64,000 nt of DNA from Candidatus Latescibacterota bacterium (GTDB lineage: Bacteria > Latescibacterota > UBA2968): positions 62,001 to 126,000 of the forward strand of contig JAJEHL010000049.1 of assembly GCA_022823725.1 (NCBI GenBank). The letters run 5' to 3'. The translations under genes and the position numbers were made by a program. The stretch's first letter is position 1. Each line of letters starts with the position of its first letter. Shown here piece after piece: positions 42,747-50,833 of this stretch. The notes below the pieces were generated by a model. The model was not told where the DNA came from. It did no database searches and saw nothing but the letters and a program-made list of their open reading frames with translations.

Positions 42747-42777
42747 GAAGTGGGAAGTATGAAGTGTGAAGTGAGAT
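42743..42777. repeat. Heptamer tandem repeat overlapping a stop codon
   Basis: Five consecutive 7-base units: GTGAGAA, GTGGGAA, GTATGAA, GTGTGAA, GTGAGAT. The first contains the stop codon (TGA 42744-42746) of the aldo/keto reductase. It is the longest of the heptamer arrays in the window. Confidence 0.7.
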
Positions 42778-42857
42778 GGAACAAACTTGATGATATTGAG
42801 GTCGAAATTTATATGTGAGTTACGCATCTCTTAAAATGCAAGGTACAGCGTATTCCG

Positions 42858-45284
42858 ATGTTTTCTCGAATCACATATTTAGTCTGTGCAATCTTCTTTA
42901 GCGCGGAAAGCGTTTCTGCGCAAGAGACAGATTATCGCACGTTGTGGGCGCGGGGCGATTATGCCGAGGCGTTGAAAGTGCTCGAGCGCGTGTCCTATCA
43001 CCCCCGGTCAACGCGTCGAGATTATGCCGAATTGCTGGTGTTGACAGGGCGCGTTGACGAGGCGATTGCGCAATTGGAAGGGCTTTCGACAAGTTCGCCC
43101 GATGTGACCGTGCGATTGGCCGAGTTATATCGCCTGCGCGGTCGGATGGGCGATTATGGTCTGGCATTGATGAAGGCCGAGCGCCAGGTGCAATTGTTGT
43201 CGGAATATCGCCCTGATGTCGGTGATTTTCTCGCGGCTGCACGGCTGCGCGAGTTGAAGGGCGAAGATCCAAAATCGCTGTTGCGATTTTACAATTTGAT
43301 GGCTCAGGCATTTCCCAATAGCGTGCCTGTGCTTATTGCGGCGGGTAAGCTATCTCTGGACAAACGCGCTTTTGATGTGGCGGCGGAGAAATACGGTGCA
43401 GCGCTTGCGTTGGATCCCGAAAATCAGGAGGCTTTGGCGGGGTTGATGTGGTGTTATTATCACGCGGGCGATGATCGGGTTTTGGAAGTGATGGCGCAAC
43501 TTTTCGCCCTCAATCCGAATCATCTGGAGGTCCAGCGGTTGCAAGCCGAGCAATTGTTGGGTCGCAATGAGGCACAGGATGCGCTTGAGGTACTGGATTC
43601 TATCCTATCTGTTAATCCAAATCACCTGAAAGCACTGGGGTTAAAGGCAGCGGCGTTTTTTTTATTGGACGATTCGGCGGCGATGGAAAAAATGCAGGAA
43701 CGAGCATTGGCTTTTAATGGGTATTTTTCAGGTGCTTTTCGCATTCCCGGGCGCATTGCGTCTCGGCAATACCGGTTTGAAGAAGGGCGTGCTTTTCAAG
43801 GGCGTGCGTTGGAAATTGATGCAAAAGATGTTGAGGCACGTTTGCTGTTGGCGTATGATTTGTTGCGGTTGGGCAAAGATGCCGATGCGCGGAGCGAGTT
43901 GGAGCGGGTTTTTGCGGCCGATCCATATAGCGTGCGGGCGTATAATTTGCTCGAGGCTGCCGATGCGATCGATGGTTTTGTGACGATATCGCGGGGTATT
44001 TTCAAGTTGCAATTGCCCAGGCAAGAAGCCGAGGTGATGTCCGATGGACTGTTGGGACTGCTCAATGAAGCGGCTTTGTACTATCAGAGAAAATACAATA
44101 CTGAATTGCACACGCCCGTGGTGGTGCAGGTGTTTGACGATCACGATGTGTTTATGGTGCGGTCGGTTGGGTTGCCGGGCAATGCGGGACATTTGGGCAT
44201 TTGTTTTGGGCGGTTGGTCACGATGGACTCTCCTCGGGCGCGACCACCTGGCACGATGAATTGGCAACAGGTGTTGTGGCACGAGTTTGTACATGTGATT
44301 ACGCTGCAAAAGACCCATAATCGCATGCCGCGCTGGTTGTCGGAGGGGATTTCGGTCTATGAAGAGACGCAAAAGGATGTGTCGTGGGGGCAGCGACTGA
44401 GTCCTGAATTTAAGCATATTGTGGATGGCGAGGGGTTCCCGGCTGTAGGTGATCTCGGGCGTTTTTTTACGGATCCAGAAACGCCGATGCATCTGATGTA
44501 TGGGTATTTTGTATCGGGTGAGTTTGTGGCTTTTTACGTGAATAATTACGGTGTTGATGCGCTGGTGACAGCACTCGACCGCATTGGCGATGGTATGGAG
44601 GCTGTTGAGGCACTGGTATCGGCGAGTGGTGTTTCTGCCCGTCGCTTGGATGAGCGGTTTATGGAGCATGTGGGCAATCGGTGTGCGTCCCTCAAGGCGC
44701 TGTCCAAAAATTCGGAGTTTCGCCAGAAATTAAATGCTGGGAAAAAGGCGGTGGAGGCAGAGAACTGGGCGGATGCAGAGCGGTTTTTCTTAGAGGCGCA
44801 TGCTCTGTATCCAGACTATGCGGCAGAAGATGCGCCTTTGCGACTGTGGGCGGATGCCGGTGCTGTGCGCGGTGATCCGGAGTGGTATCGCAAAGCCTTG
44901 AAAAAGCTCGTTGAATGGGATGCGACGGCGCCTGAAGCCTGTCTGATGTTGGGTGGATTTTACGTGGAGGATAAAGACTGGATGGCTGCGCTTGCGGTGC
45001 TGGAGCGGGCATTGGCGGTGCGCCCGTTTCAGATTGAGATTCTGGCGCGAAGAGCAGAGGTACACGAGATGCTGGCAGATTGGGATGCGGCTATTGCCGA
45101 TTGGCGTCGGTTGATTTATCTGGATGTACCGGGTCGAGCCGCGCATCGGCTCAATTTGGCGGAGGCTCTGGCAAAAAAGGGTGAGGTTGTGGCTGCAAAA
45201 GCCGAGGTGCTTGCGCTGTTGGAAACAATGCCGCATTTTTGGGATGCACAACAGTTGTTGTTGGAATTGGTGGAGGTGCCGTGA
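42858..45284 (+). CDS. TPR protein with gluzincin-type metallopeptidase domain (HExxH)
   Basis: An 808-residue exported protein (signal peptide ending AESVSAQ). TPR repeats occupy about 25-390. A peptidase-MA-like domain with LWHEFVHVITLQK (His475, Glu476, His479) and RWLSEGISVYEE (Glu496, likely third zinc ligand) follows, and more TPRs close the protein. Such proteins are probably periplasmic proteases or assembly factors. It starts the large plus-strand operon: its TGA shares one base with the DUF4159 gene start (TGATG). A weak promoter-like pair (TTGATG at 42787, TATATG at 42810) lies upstream. Confidence 0.88.
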   Translation: MFSRITYLVCAIFFSAESVSAQETDYRTLWARGDYAEALKVLERVSYHPRSTRRDYAELLVLTGRVDEAIAQLEGLSTSSPDVTVRLAELYRLRGRMGDYGLALMKAERQVQLLSEYRPDVGDFLAAARLRELKGEDPKSLLRFYNLMAQAFPNSVPVLIAAGKLSLDKRAFDVAAEKYGAALALDPENQEALAGLMWCYYHAGDDRVLEVMAQLFALNPNHLEVQRLQAEQLLGRNEAQDALEVLDSILSVNPNHLKALGLKAAAFFLLDDSAAMEKMQERALAFNGYFSGAFRIPGRIASRQYRFEEGRAFQGRALEIDAKDVEARLLLAYDLLRLGKDADARSELERVFAADPYSVRAYNLLEAADAIDGFVTISRGIFKLQLPRQEAEVMSDGLLGLLNEAALYYQRKYNTELHTPVVVQVFDDHDVFMVRSVGLPGNAGHLGICFGRLVTMDSPRARPPGTMNWQQVLWHEFVHVITLQKTHNRMPRWLSEGISVYEETQKDVSWGQRLSPEFKHIVDGEGFPAVGDLGRFFTDPETPMHLMYGYFVSGEFVAFYVNNYGVDALVTALDRIGDGMEAVEALVSASGVSARRLDERFMEHVGNRCASLKALSKNSEFRQKLNAGKKAVEAENWADAERFFLEAHALYPDYAAEDAPLRLWADAGAVRGDPEWYRKALKKLVEWDATAPEACLMLGGFYVEDKDWMAALAVLERALAVRPFQIEILARRAEVHEMLADWDAAIADWRRLIYLDVPGRAAHRLNLAEALAKKGEVVAAKAEVLALLETMPHFWDAQQLLLELVEVP

Positions 45285-46138
45285 TGCGAATTTTGCTGGC
45301 GTGTTTGTTGGTGCTGTTGATGCCCGAGTGGGATGTCGATGCACAGTTTGGGCGCAGACGGCGAGGCCCTCTCGAGCGGATGGAACGCGATATTTTTCCG
45401 GGTAATACCTTTACGTTTTGTCGCATTGAGTATTCGAATTATACGGGCAATGATGATTGGGGATATCGTCGGCGAAGGGGCAGTTGGGCGGTGGATTATC
45501 CCGAGTCGGATGAGAATTTTTCTCTGCGGCTATCTCAAATTACAACGCTCAATGTGAATCGCACAGAAGACGGGCGGTTTAAGCATGTGATCGTGCGTCT
45601 GGATGATCCCGAGTTGTTTAAGTATCCGTTTGTTTATATGCTCGAAGTGGGGCGGATGGCTTTGAGTGTGTCCGAACAGGAGGGGTTGCGCGAGTATTTG
45701 TTGCGCGGTGGTTTTTTGCTCGTGGATGATTTCTGGGGGGATGATGCATGGCGAAATTGGGAGTACGAGATTTCTCAGGTGTTGCCGCCGGATGAATTTC
45801 CCCTAGTAGATATTCCCCTGGATCACGAGTTGTTTCACATTGTGTTTGATATCAAGGAGGTGCCGCAGGTGCCGGGTCTGGGCAGTTTCTGGGACTGGCA
45901 ATCGACGGGGATTACTTATGAGGGCTGGGCAGGGCGCTATGACGAGTACGGTTCTGAGGCGCATTGCAAGGGCATTTTTGATCGGGATGGGCGGTTGATG
46001 GTCGTGGTGATGCACAATACGGATTTGGGCGATGGCTGGGAGCGCGAGGGCGAGAATTACGAGTATTTTCGCAATTTTTCCGCGCCCAAGGCGTATCCGA
46101 TGGGTATTAATATCGTGGTGTATGCGATGACGCATTAA
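45284..46138 (+). CDS. DUF4159 domain secreted protein
   Basis: A 284-residue protein with a signal peptide (MRILLACLLVLLMPEWDVDA). FCRIEYSNYT, DYPESDENFSLRLSQITTLNVN, LREYLLRGGFLLVDDFWGD and AYPMGINIVVYAMTH match the DUF4159 pattern, an amidotransferase-like fold often encoded beside MoxR and VWA proteins. Its role is unknown. The start is set by the TGATG overlap with the TPR peptidase gene; the open frame to 45239 is inside that gene. moxR follows after 12 bases. Confidence 0.85.
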   Translation: MRILLACLLVLLMPEWDVDAQFGRRRRGPLERMERDIFPGNTFTFCRIEYSNYTGNDDWGYRRRRGSWAVDYPESDENFSLRLSQITTLNVNRTEDGRFKHVIVRLDDPELFKYPFVYMLEVGRMALSVSEQEGLREYLLRGGFLLVDDFWGDDAWRNWEYEISQVLPPDEFPLVDIPLDHELFHIVFDIKEVPQVPGLGSFWDWQSTGITYEGWAGRYDEYGSEAHCKGIFDRDGRLMVVVMHNTDLGDGWEREGENYEYFRNFSAPKAYPMGINIVVYAMTH

Positions 46139-46150
46139 GTGAGGTGACTT

Positions 46151-47179
46151 TTGGGTGAGACTATTCAAGAACGAGAAACGCCATTTGAGGCTGAGGCGAT
46201 AGACAAGTTGCGCGATGGTCGAGCGCGTATGATGGAGCAGATTCGCAAGGTGATCGTCGGGCAGGATGAGGTTATTGAGTCGCTGCTGATTGTGTTGTTT
46301 AGCGGCGGTCATTGTTTGTTGACGGGGGCGCCGGGTTTGGCGAAGACGCTGCTGGTGCGTACGGTTGCGAAAATTTTGGATTTGGATTTTAAGCGCGTTC
46401 AGTTTACGCCAGATCTGATGCCTTCGGATATAACGGGTACAGAGATTATCGACGAGGATCGCGTGGGCGGGCACCGCGAGTTGCGGTTTATTCCGGGTCC
46501 TATTTTTACGCATATTTTGCTGGCGGATGAGATTAATCGCACGCCGCCCAAGACACAGGCTGCACTACTGGAGGCGATGGAGGAGAAGCAGGTGACAATA
46601 GGGGGTAATTTGCACGCGCTGGAGCAACCGTTTTACGTTTTGGCAACGCAGAATCCCATTGAGCTGGAGGGAACTTATCCTCTGCCCGAGGCGCAGTTGG
46701 ATCGCTTTATGATGAATATCTGGATCGATTATTTGGCGGAGGATGAAGAATTGGATGTGGCGACGCGTACGACGGGGAATGAGGCTGAAGAGGTGGAGCC
46801 TGTGTTTTCGGGTGCAGATATGCTCGATTTTGCCAGGCTGGTGAGGATGGTTCCGGTTGCCGAGCCTGTGGCGCGTTATGCAGTGCAATTGGTGCAGGCG
46901 AGCCGCCCGGGCGATGCGGCGCCGGATTTTGTGAATTCATGGGTGAGTTGGGGTGCGGGCACACGCGGTGTGCAGGGGTTGTTGCTGGGGGCAAAGGCGC
47001 GGGCACTGCTCAAGGGGCGATACCACGTTTCTTTCGGTGATGTGCGAGCTGTTGCGCCCAATGTGTTGCGCCACCGCATTTTGACCAATTTTAGAGCCGA
47101 AGCCGATCGCGTAAACGCCGAGGATGTTATCAATCGGTTGTTAGAGACCGTTCAGCCGCCAGAGGCGGGTCTGGTATGA
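46151..47179 (+). CDS. moxR: MoxR family AAA+ ATPase
   Basis: A 342-residue ATPase. Walker A is GAPGLAKT (59-66), Walker B LLADEINRTPPKTQAALLEAMEE (from 123), and FYVLATQNPIELEGTYPLPEAQLDRFMM the sensor region. MoxR proteins act with VWA-domain partners as chaperones for protein or cofactor assembly; the DUF58 and VWA genes downstream fit this. The first codon is probably TTG (46151), as GAGGTG lies just before it and no in-frame ATG is well placed. Confidence 0.95.
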   Translation: MGETIQERETPFEAEAIDKLRDGRARMMEQIRKVIVGQDEVIESLLIVLFSGGHCLLTGAPGLAKTLLVRTVAKILDLDFKRVQFTPDLMPSDITGTEIIDEDRVGGHRELRFIPGPIFTHILLADEINRTPPKTQAALLEAMEEKQVTIGGNLHALEQPFYVLATQNPIELEGTYPLPEAQLDRFMMNIWIDYLAEDEELDVATRTTGNEAEEVEPVFSGADMLDFARLVRMVPVAEPVARYAVQLVQASRPGDAAPDFVNSWVSWGAGTRGVQGLLLGAKARALLKGRYHVSFGDVRAVAPNVLRHRILTNFRAEADRVNAEDVINRLLETVQPPEAGLV

Positions 47180-47210
47180 GACTGACCAATGTTTTTCAGG
47201 AGAATGTGCG

Positions 47211-47426
47211 ATGCGTGTGACGAGTAAAGGACAGGTGACCATTCCCAAAAAGGTGCGTAAAACATTGGGGATTGGACCAAAATCAGAAGTCGATTTTGTC
47301 GAAGAAGATGGTCGTGTTTATCTGGTAAAGAAGTCAAAAGAAAATCCTTATAAGAGTCTGTTGGGGTCTGCTACGATCAAAATGACTACGGACGAGATTA
47401 TGGCATTGACCCGGGGTGAAAAATGA
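47211..47426 (+). CDS. AbrB/VapB-type antitoxin
   Basis: A 71-residue SpoVT-AbrB protein: MRVTSKGQVTIPKKVRKTLGI is the swapped-hairpin DNA-binding domain, and the C-terminal half should bind and block the toxin. AGGAGAATGTGCG precedes the ATG. Its stop overlaps the toxin start (ATGA). It probably represses its own promoter. It is inserted between moxR and the DUF58 gene. Confidence 0.9.
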   Translation: MRVTSKGQVTIPKKVRKTLGIGPKSEVDFVEEDGRVYLVKKSKENPYKSLLGSATIKMTTDEIMALTRGEK

Positions 47427-47851
47427 CGGGTATGCTCGTGGATTCCAATGTCCTTTTAGATGTCTTTGAAAACGACCCTGTTTGGGCAGACTGGTCTTTA
47501 CAAATGCTTGGACAGTACCGTGATACTCACGAGTTTTTCATCAATCCGGTCATTTACGCTGAGGTTTCAATCGGGTATGAAAATATTGAAGAATTAGAAC
47601 AGGCGTTAAAAGAGGGCAAATTTCAGATGCGCCAAATTCCTAAGGAAGCTCTTTTTTCAGCCGGCAAGGCTTTTTTATCATATCGTAAGCGTGGTGGAAT
47701 ACGGCGTTCACCATTACCCGATTTTTTTATAGGCGCACACGCCTCAGTTGAAAAATTACCCCTGCTAACTCGAGATGCGGCGCGCTACAAAACAGATTTT
47801 CCGACTGTAAATTTGATTTCTCCAGAGAGCAATCCATTACGTAAAGAGTGA
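47423..47851 (+). CDS. vapC: VapC-type PIN-domain ribonuclease toxin
   Basis: A 142-residue PIN-domain protein. The acidic residues of the RNase site are in LVDSNVLLDVF (Asp near 7), YAEVSIGYE (Glu), LPDFFIGAHA (Asp) and TRDAARY (Asp). VapC toxins cut tRNA or rRNA when the antitoxin is lost. The A+T-richer DNA and its place inside an otherwise tight operon mark the pair as an insertion. Confidence 0.9.
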   Translation: MTGMLVDSNVLLDVFENDPVWADWSLQMLGQYRDTHEFFINPVIYAEVSIGYENIEELEQALKEGKFQMRQIPKEALFSAGKAFLSYRKRGGIRRSPLPDFFIGAHASVEKLPLLTRDAARYKTDFPTVNLISPESNPLRKE

Positions 47852-47876
47852 AAAGATAAACGGCAAAAACAACTGG

Positions 47877-47952
47877 ATTGCGGCTTTAAGCATGCCGCAA
47901 TGACGATTGCTACTTGACCCGCCTGCATGCCCCTGATTGATTCTATCAGGGG
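47877..47952. repeat. Palindrome cluster downstream of vapC
   Basis: Two hairpins lie in the 136-base gap before DUF58. ATTGCGGC (47877-47884) with GCCGCAAT (47894-47901) resembles REP-type extragenic palindromes ending AATGACG. CCCCTGAT (47930-47937) with ATCAGGGG (47945-47952) could stop transcription, but no clear T run follows. Confidence 0.55.
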
Positions 47953-47987
47953 GGGCCTGGGCAGAGGAGCTTTTAGTTCTTAGTAAC

Positions 47988-48917
47988 ATGCAAAATTCTA
48001 TTTACACATATCTCGATCCGGCTGAGTTGGCGCGTATTGCGGATTTGGAACTTTTGGCGCGTACGGTTATTTCCGGGCTGCAGGGTGGGGCGCATCGCAG
48101 TATTCACCACGGGGCGTCGGTTGAGTTTGCTCAATATCGCCCTTATGCGTGGGGCGATGATTTGCGCTTTGTGGATTGGCGGTTGTACGGGCGGAGTGAT
48201 CGGTTGCATGTGAAGCAGTTTCAGGACGAGCGCAATTTGCGTTCTACTATTTTGTTGGATTGCAGCGCGTCTATGGATTATGGTTCGGGAGATGTGAGCA
48301 AGTTTCGGTATGCACAGATGCTGGCGGCGTGTCTGGTGATGCTGGCTTCCGGTCAGGGGGATGCCGTGGGTTTTGCGGCTTATCATCGGGAGTTGATTGC
48401 CCATGTGCCAGCGCGTCGTCGAGACGGGCAACGCCATCGCATTTTGATGGAGATCGACAATTTGAGACCCGCGGGTGAAGAGACGGATACGGCGGGGACG
48501 TTGCGGGTGATGGGCGATGTGTTGCCTGCGCGGGGCATGGTGGTGTTGATCGGGGATTTGTTGCATCCGGCAGATGAGATGATTTTGCATTTGCGTTCCC
48601 TGAGGGCGCAGCGTCACGATGTGCTGGTGTTGCAGGTGAGCGATCCGGCTGAGCAGACGTTTCCCTTTGATCGGTCGGTGACGCTGGTGGATGCCGAGGA
48701 TAGTCGCGAGCAATTTGCCGTGCCAGAGGAGGTGCGCGAAGCCTATTTGGAAAATCGCAGGCGACATTTTGACGCGATAAGAGAAGCGTGTTTGTCGGCG
48801 GAGATCGATATTGAAGAGTTCGCGTGTTCTGAACCTCTGGATATGGCGTTGCATCGGTTTTTACATCGGCGCAACGATGGGCTGATCACGCCGAGCAGGC
48901 GGTCGGGAGGTGTGTGA
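47988..48917 (+). CDS. DUF58 domain (VWA-like) protein
   Basis: A 309-residue DUF58 protein: VEFAQYRPYAWGDDLRFVDWRLYGRSDRLHVKQF is the family signature, followed by a VWA-type MIDAS motif, STILLDCSASMDYGSG. These proteins work with MoxR. The open frame reaches 47937, but that would start inside the hairpin region; the ATG at 47988 begins the family core (MQNSIYTYLDPAEL). The stop overlaps the next gene by 1 base (TGATG). Confidence 0.92.
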   Translation: MQNSIYTYLDPAELARIADLELLARTVISGLQGGAHRSIHHGASVEFAQYRPYAWGDDLRFVDWRLYGRSDRLHVKQFQDERNLRSTILLDCSASMDYGSGDVSKFRYAQMLAACLVMLASGQGDAVGFAAYHRELIAHVPARRRDGQRHRILMEIDNLRPAGEETDTAGTLRVMGDVLPARGMVVLIGDLLHPADEMILHLRSLRAQRHDVLVLQVSDPAEQTFPFDRSVTLVDAEDSREQFAVPEEVREAYLENRRRHFDAIREACLSAEIDIEEFACSEPLDMALHRFLHRRNDGLITPSRRSGGV

Positions 48918-50833
48918 TGGGGTTGCTGGCTCCACTTTTTGCTCTGGGTGTTGCGCTGATTGGCATTCCCTATTTTGTGCATCGCATTCGCCGTCCTGAG
49001 CGCGAGACCGTGCGATTTAGCAGTTTGATGTTTGTGCCCGATGTCAAGCGGGAGGTGATCGAGCGCAGGCGCGTTCAACACATTGTGTTGATGTTGTTGC
49101 GAATGGCGGTGCTGGTTGCCCTGGCACTTGTGTTTGCGCGGCCTTTTCAAGAGATGATGTTGGATGCTGAAGCGGTGTCTTCGGGGACGACTGATCATGT
49201 GATTGCGATGGATGTGTCGCTGAGCATGGGATATGAGGGGGTGTGGGAGCGCGCGAAAATGGAGGCGAAATCCGTGCTGGAGACTGTGGGGCCGGGGGAT
49301 CGGGTTGGGTTTGTGCGATTTGCACAACAGGCTGTGGTCGATGTACCGCTTTCGGGTGATGTGACAGATGTGCGACGCGCTATTGAGGTCGCCGATGTGA
49401 CGTGGGCGCATACCGATTATGCTTTGGCGCTTCAGGCGGTTGAACATGTTTTTGCGGCCGATACCGCGCAGGTGCGGCGCGTGGTTCATGTGATCAGCGA
49501 TTTTCAGGCGAGTGGCATGCCGGTGTCCGATATGGGATGGCGATTGCCGGGTGCGATTGAGCTTCAAGCGGTGGATGTGGGGGAGAACGCTGTGTCCAAT
49601 GCGTCGGTTGACGCGCTCGCTGTGCGGGCTGGAAAGGACGATGTATTGCGGGTTCGCGCTCGGGTGAGAAATTGGTCTGGGCAAGGCGCGCTTGCCGTGC
49701 AAATGGTGGTTGGTGGAGAAGTGGTAGAAACGCGTGATGTGACGGTGTTGCAGGGCAATGCGACACAGGTGGCGTTCTCCGTGCCTCTGGAGGATGGGAT
49801 AAACGGATATGTCGCACTCGCGGGAGGCGATAGATTACAGCGGGATGATCGGCGTTTTTTTGCATGGCTTGCCAAACCGCAACATCCCGTCGCGGTGTTG
49901 AACACTTCGGAGGTCACGCAGTTTATGCTCAAAGCTGCTGTGCCCGAAGGCGCGGACTGGCGATTGATCGGGTCTGGAGAACTTATGGGGTCGGTGGTGA
50001 TTGCCGAGGATGTGACTTCTGTAAATGGGTTTGCAGATTATGTTGAAGAAGGTGGGGCGCTGTTTTTACCGCTTCGCAGGGATGCTGATATCCAGTCTGT
50101 GAATGCTTTGCTCGCTCGTGCAAATATCCGGGTTTCAGGGGTGGAGGATGCGGGTTATGCCGCGCTGGCGTGGGTCGATTTGGAACACCCGATTTTTCGT
50201 CCTTTCAGGGGGGCGCGGTTTAATGATTTTTCATCTGTGCGCTATGAGAATTACCACGTTATTACCGCTGACAGTTCAGCCGCGGTGCTGGCAAAATACG
50301 ACGATTTGATGTCCGCTATTGTCGAGGGCAGGATAGGAGAAGGTCGCATCGTGGTCTGGGCCGGTGGGATGGGGCTTGATCGGTCAAATCTGGCGCGAAC
50401 GCCGCGGTTTGTGCCTTTGTTGCACGAGACATTGCGCTATTTGTCTGGTGATCGGGAGATTGAGACGGATTATCTGGTGGGTGATGCCATAAGTACTTCT
50501 GATGCGGTGGAACGAATTATGGGACCAGAGGGATTGGATTTTGTAGTTGGCGATGCCCGCATATTTCACGCGCCAGGCGTATATCAGTGGGGGACGCAAA
50601 CCGCATCGGTCAATGTCGCAGATCGAGAGAGCGATTTGGCGCGGATAACGCCCGCGGAATTTGAGATTCGGTTGTGCGATGCGCCCGTGTTATTTCAGAG
50701 AGATGGCAAACCCTCGGTTGATCTTTCAATTGTGTATGAATACGGCCGCTGGATACTCGGGTTTTTGCTCGCCTTGCTTTTGCTCGAACATTTTTACGCC
50801 GCGTATTTGAGTGCGCGGGAGGTGCGGACATGA
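48917..50833 (+). CDS. BatA-like membrane protein with VWA domain
   Basis: A 638-residue protein. The N-terminal BatA-type domain (LLAPLFALGVALIGIPYFVHRI ... FSSLMFVPDV), a transmembrane helix (IVLMLLRMAVLVALALVFARPF) and a VWA domain with MIDAS motif DVSLSM are followed by a long beta-rich part and a C-terminal helix (WILGFLLALLLLEHFYAAYL). Bat proteins act with MoxR in envelope or oxygen-tolerance functions. GGGAGG lies 6 bases before the ATG; a GTG 3 bases earlier is possible. Confidence 0.9.
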   Translation: MGLLAPLFALGVALIGIPYFVHRIRRPERETVRFSSLMFVPDVKREVIERRRVQHIVLMLLRMAVLVALALVFARPFQEMMLDAEAVSSGTTDHVIAMDVSLSMGYEGVWERAKMEAKSVLETVGPGDRVGFVRFAQQAVVDVPLSGDVTDVRRAIEVADVTWAHTDYALALQAVEHVFAADTAQVRRVVHVISDFQASGMPVSDMGWRLPGAIELQAVDVGENAVSNASVDALAVRAGKDDVLRVRARVRNWSGQGALAVQMVVGGEVVETRDVTVLQGNATQVAFSVPLEDGINGYVALAGGDRLQRDDRRFFAWLAKPQHPVAVLNTSEVTQFMLKAAVPEGADWRLIGSGELMGSVVIAEDVTSVNGFADYVEEGGALFLPLRRDADIQSVNALLARANIRVSGVEDAGYAALAWVDLEHPIFRPFRGARFNDFSSVRYENYHVITADSSAAVLAKYDDLMSAIVEGRIGEGRIVVWAGGMGLDRSNLARTPRFVPLLHETLRYLSGDREIETDYLVGDAISTSDAVERIMGPEGLDFVVGDARIFHAPGVYQWGTQTASVNVADRESDLARITPAEFEIRLCDAPVLFQRDGKPSVDLSIVYEYGRWILGFLLALLLLEHFYAAYLSAREVRT

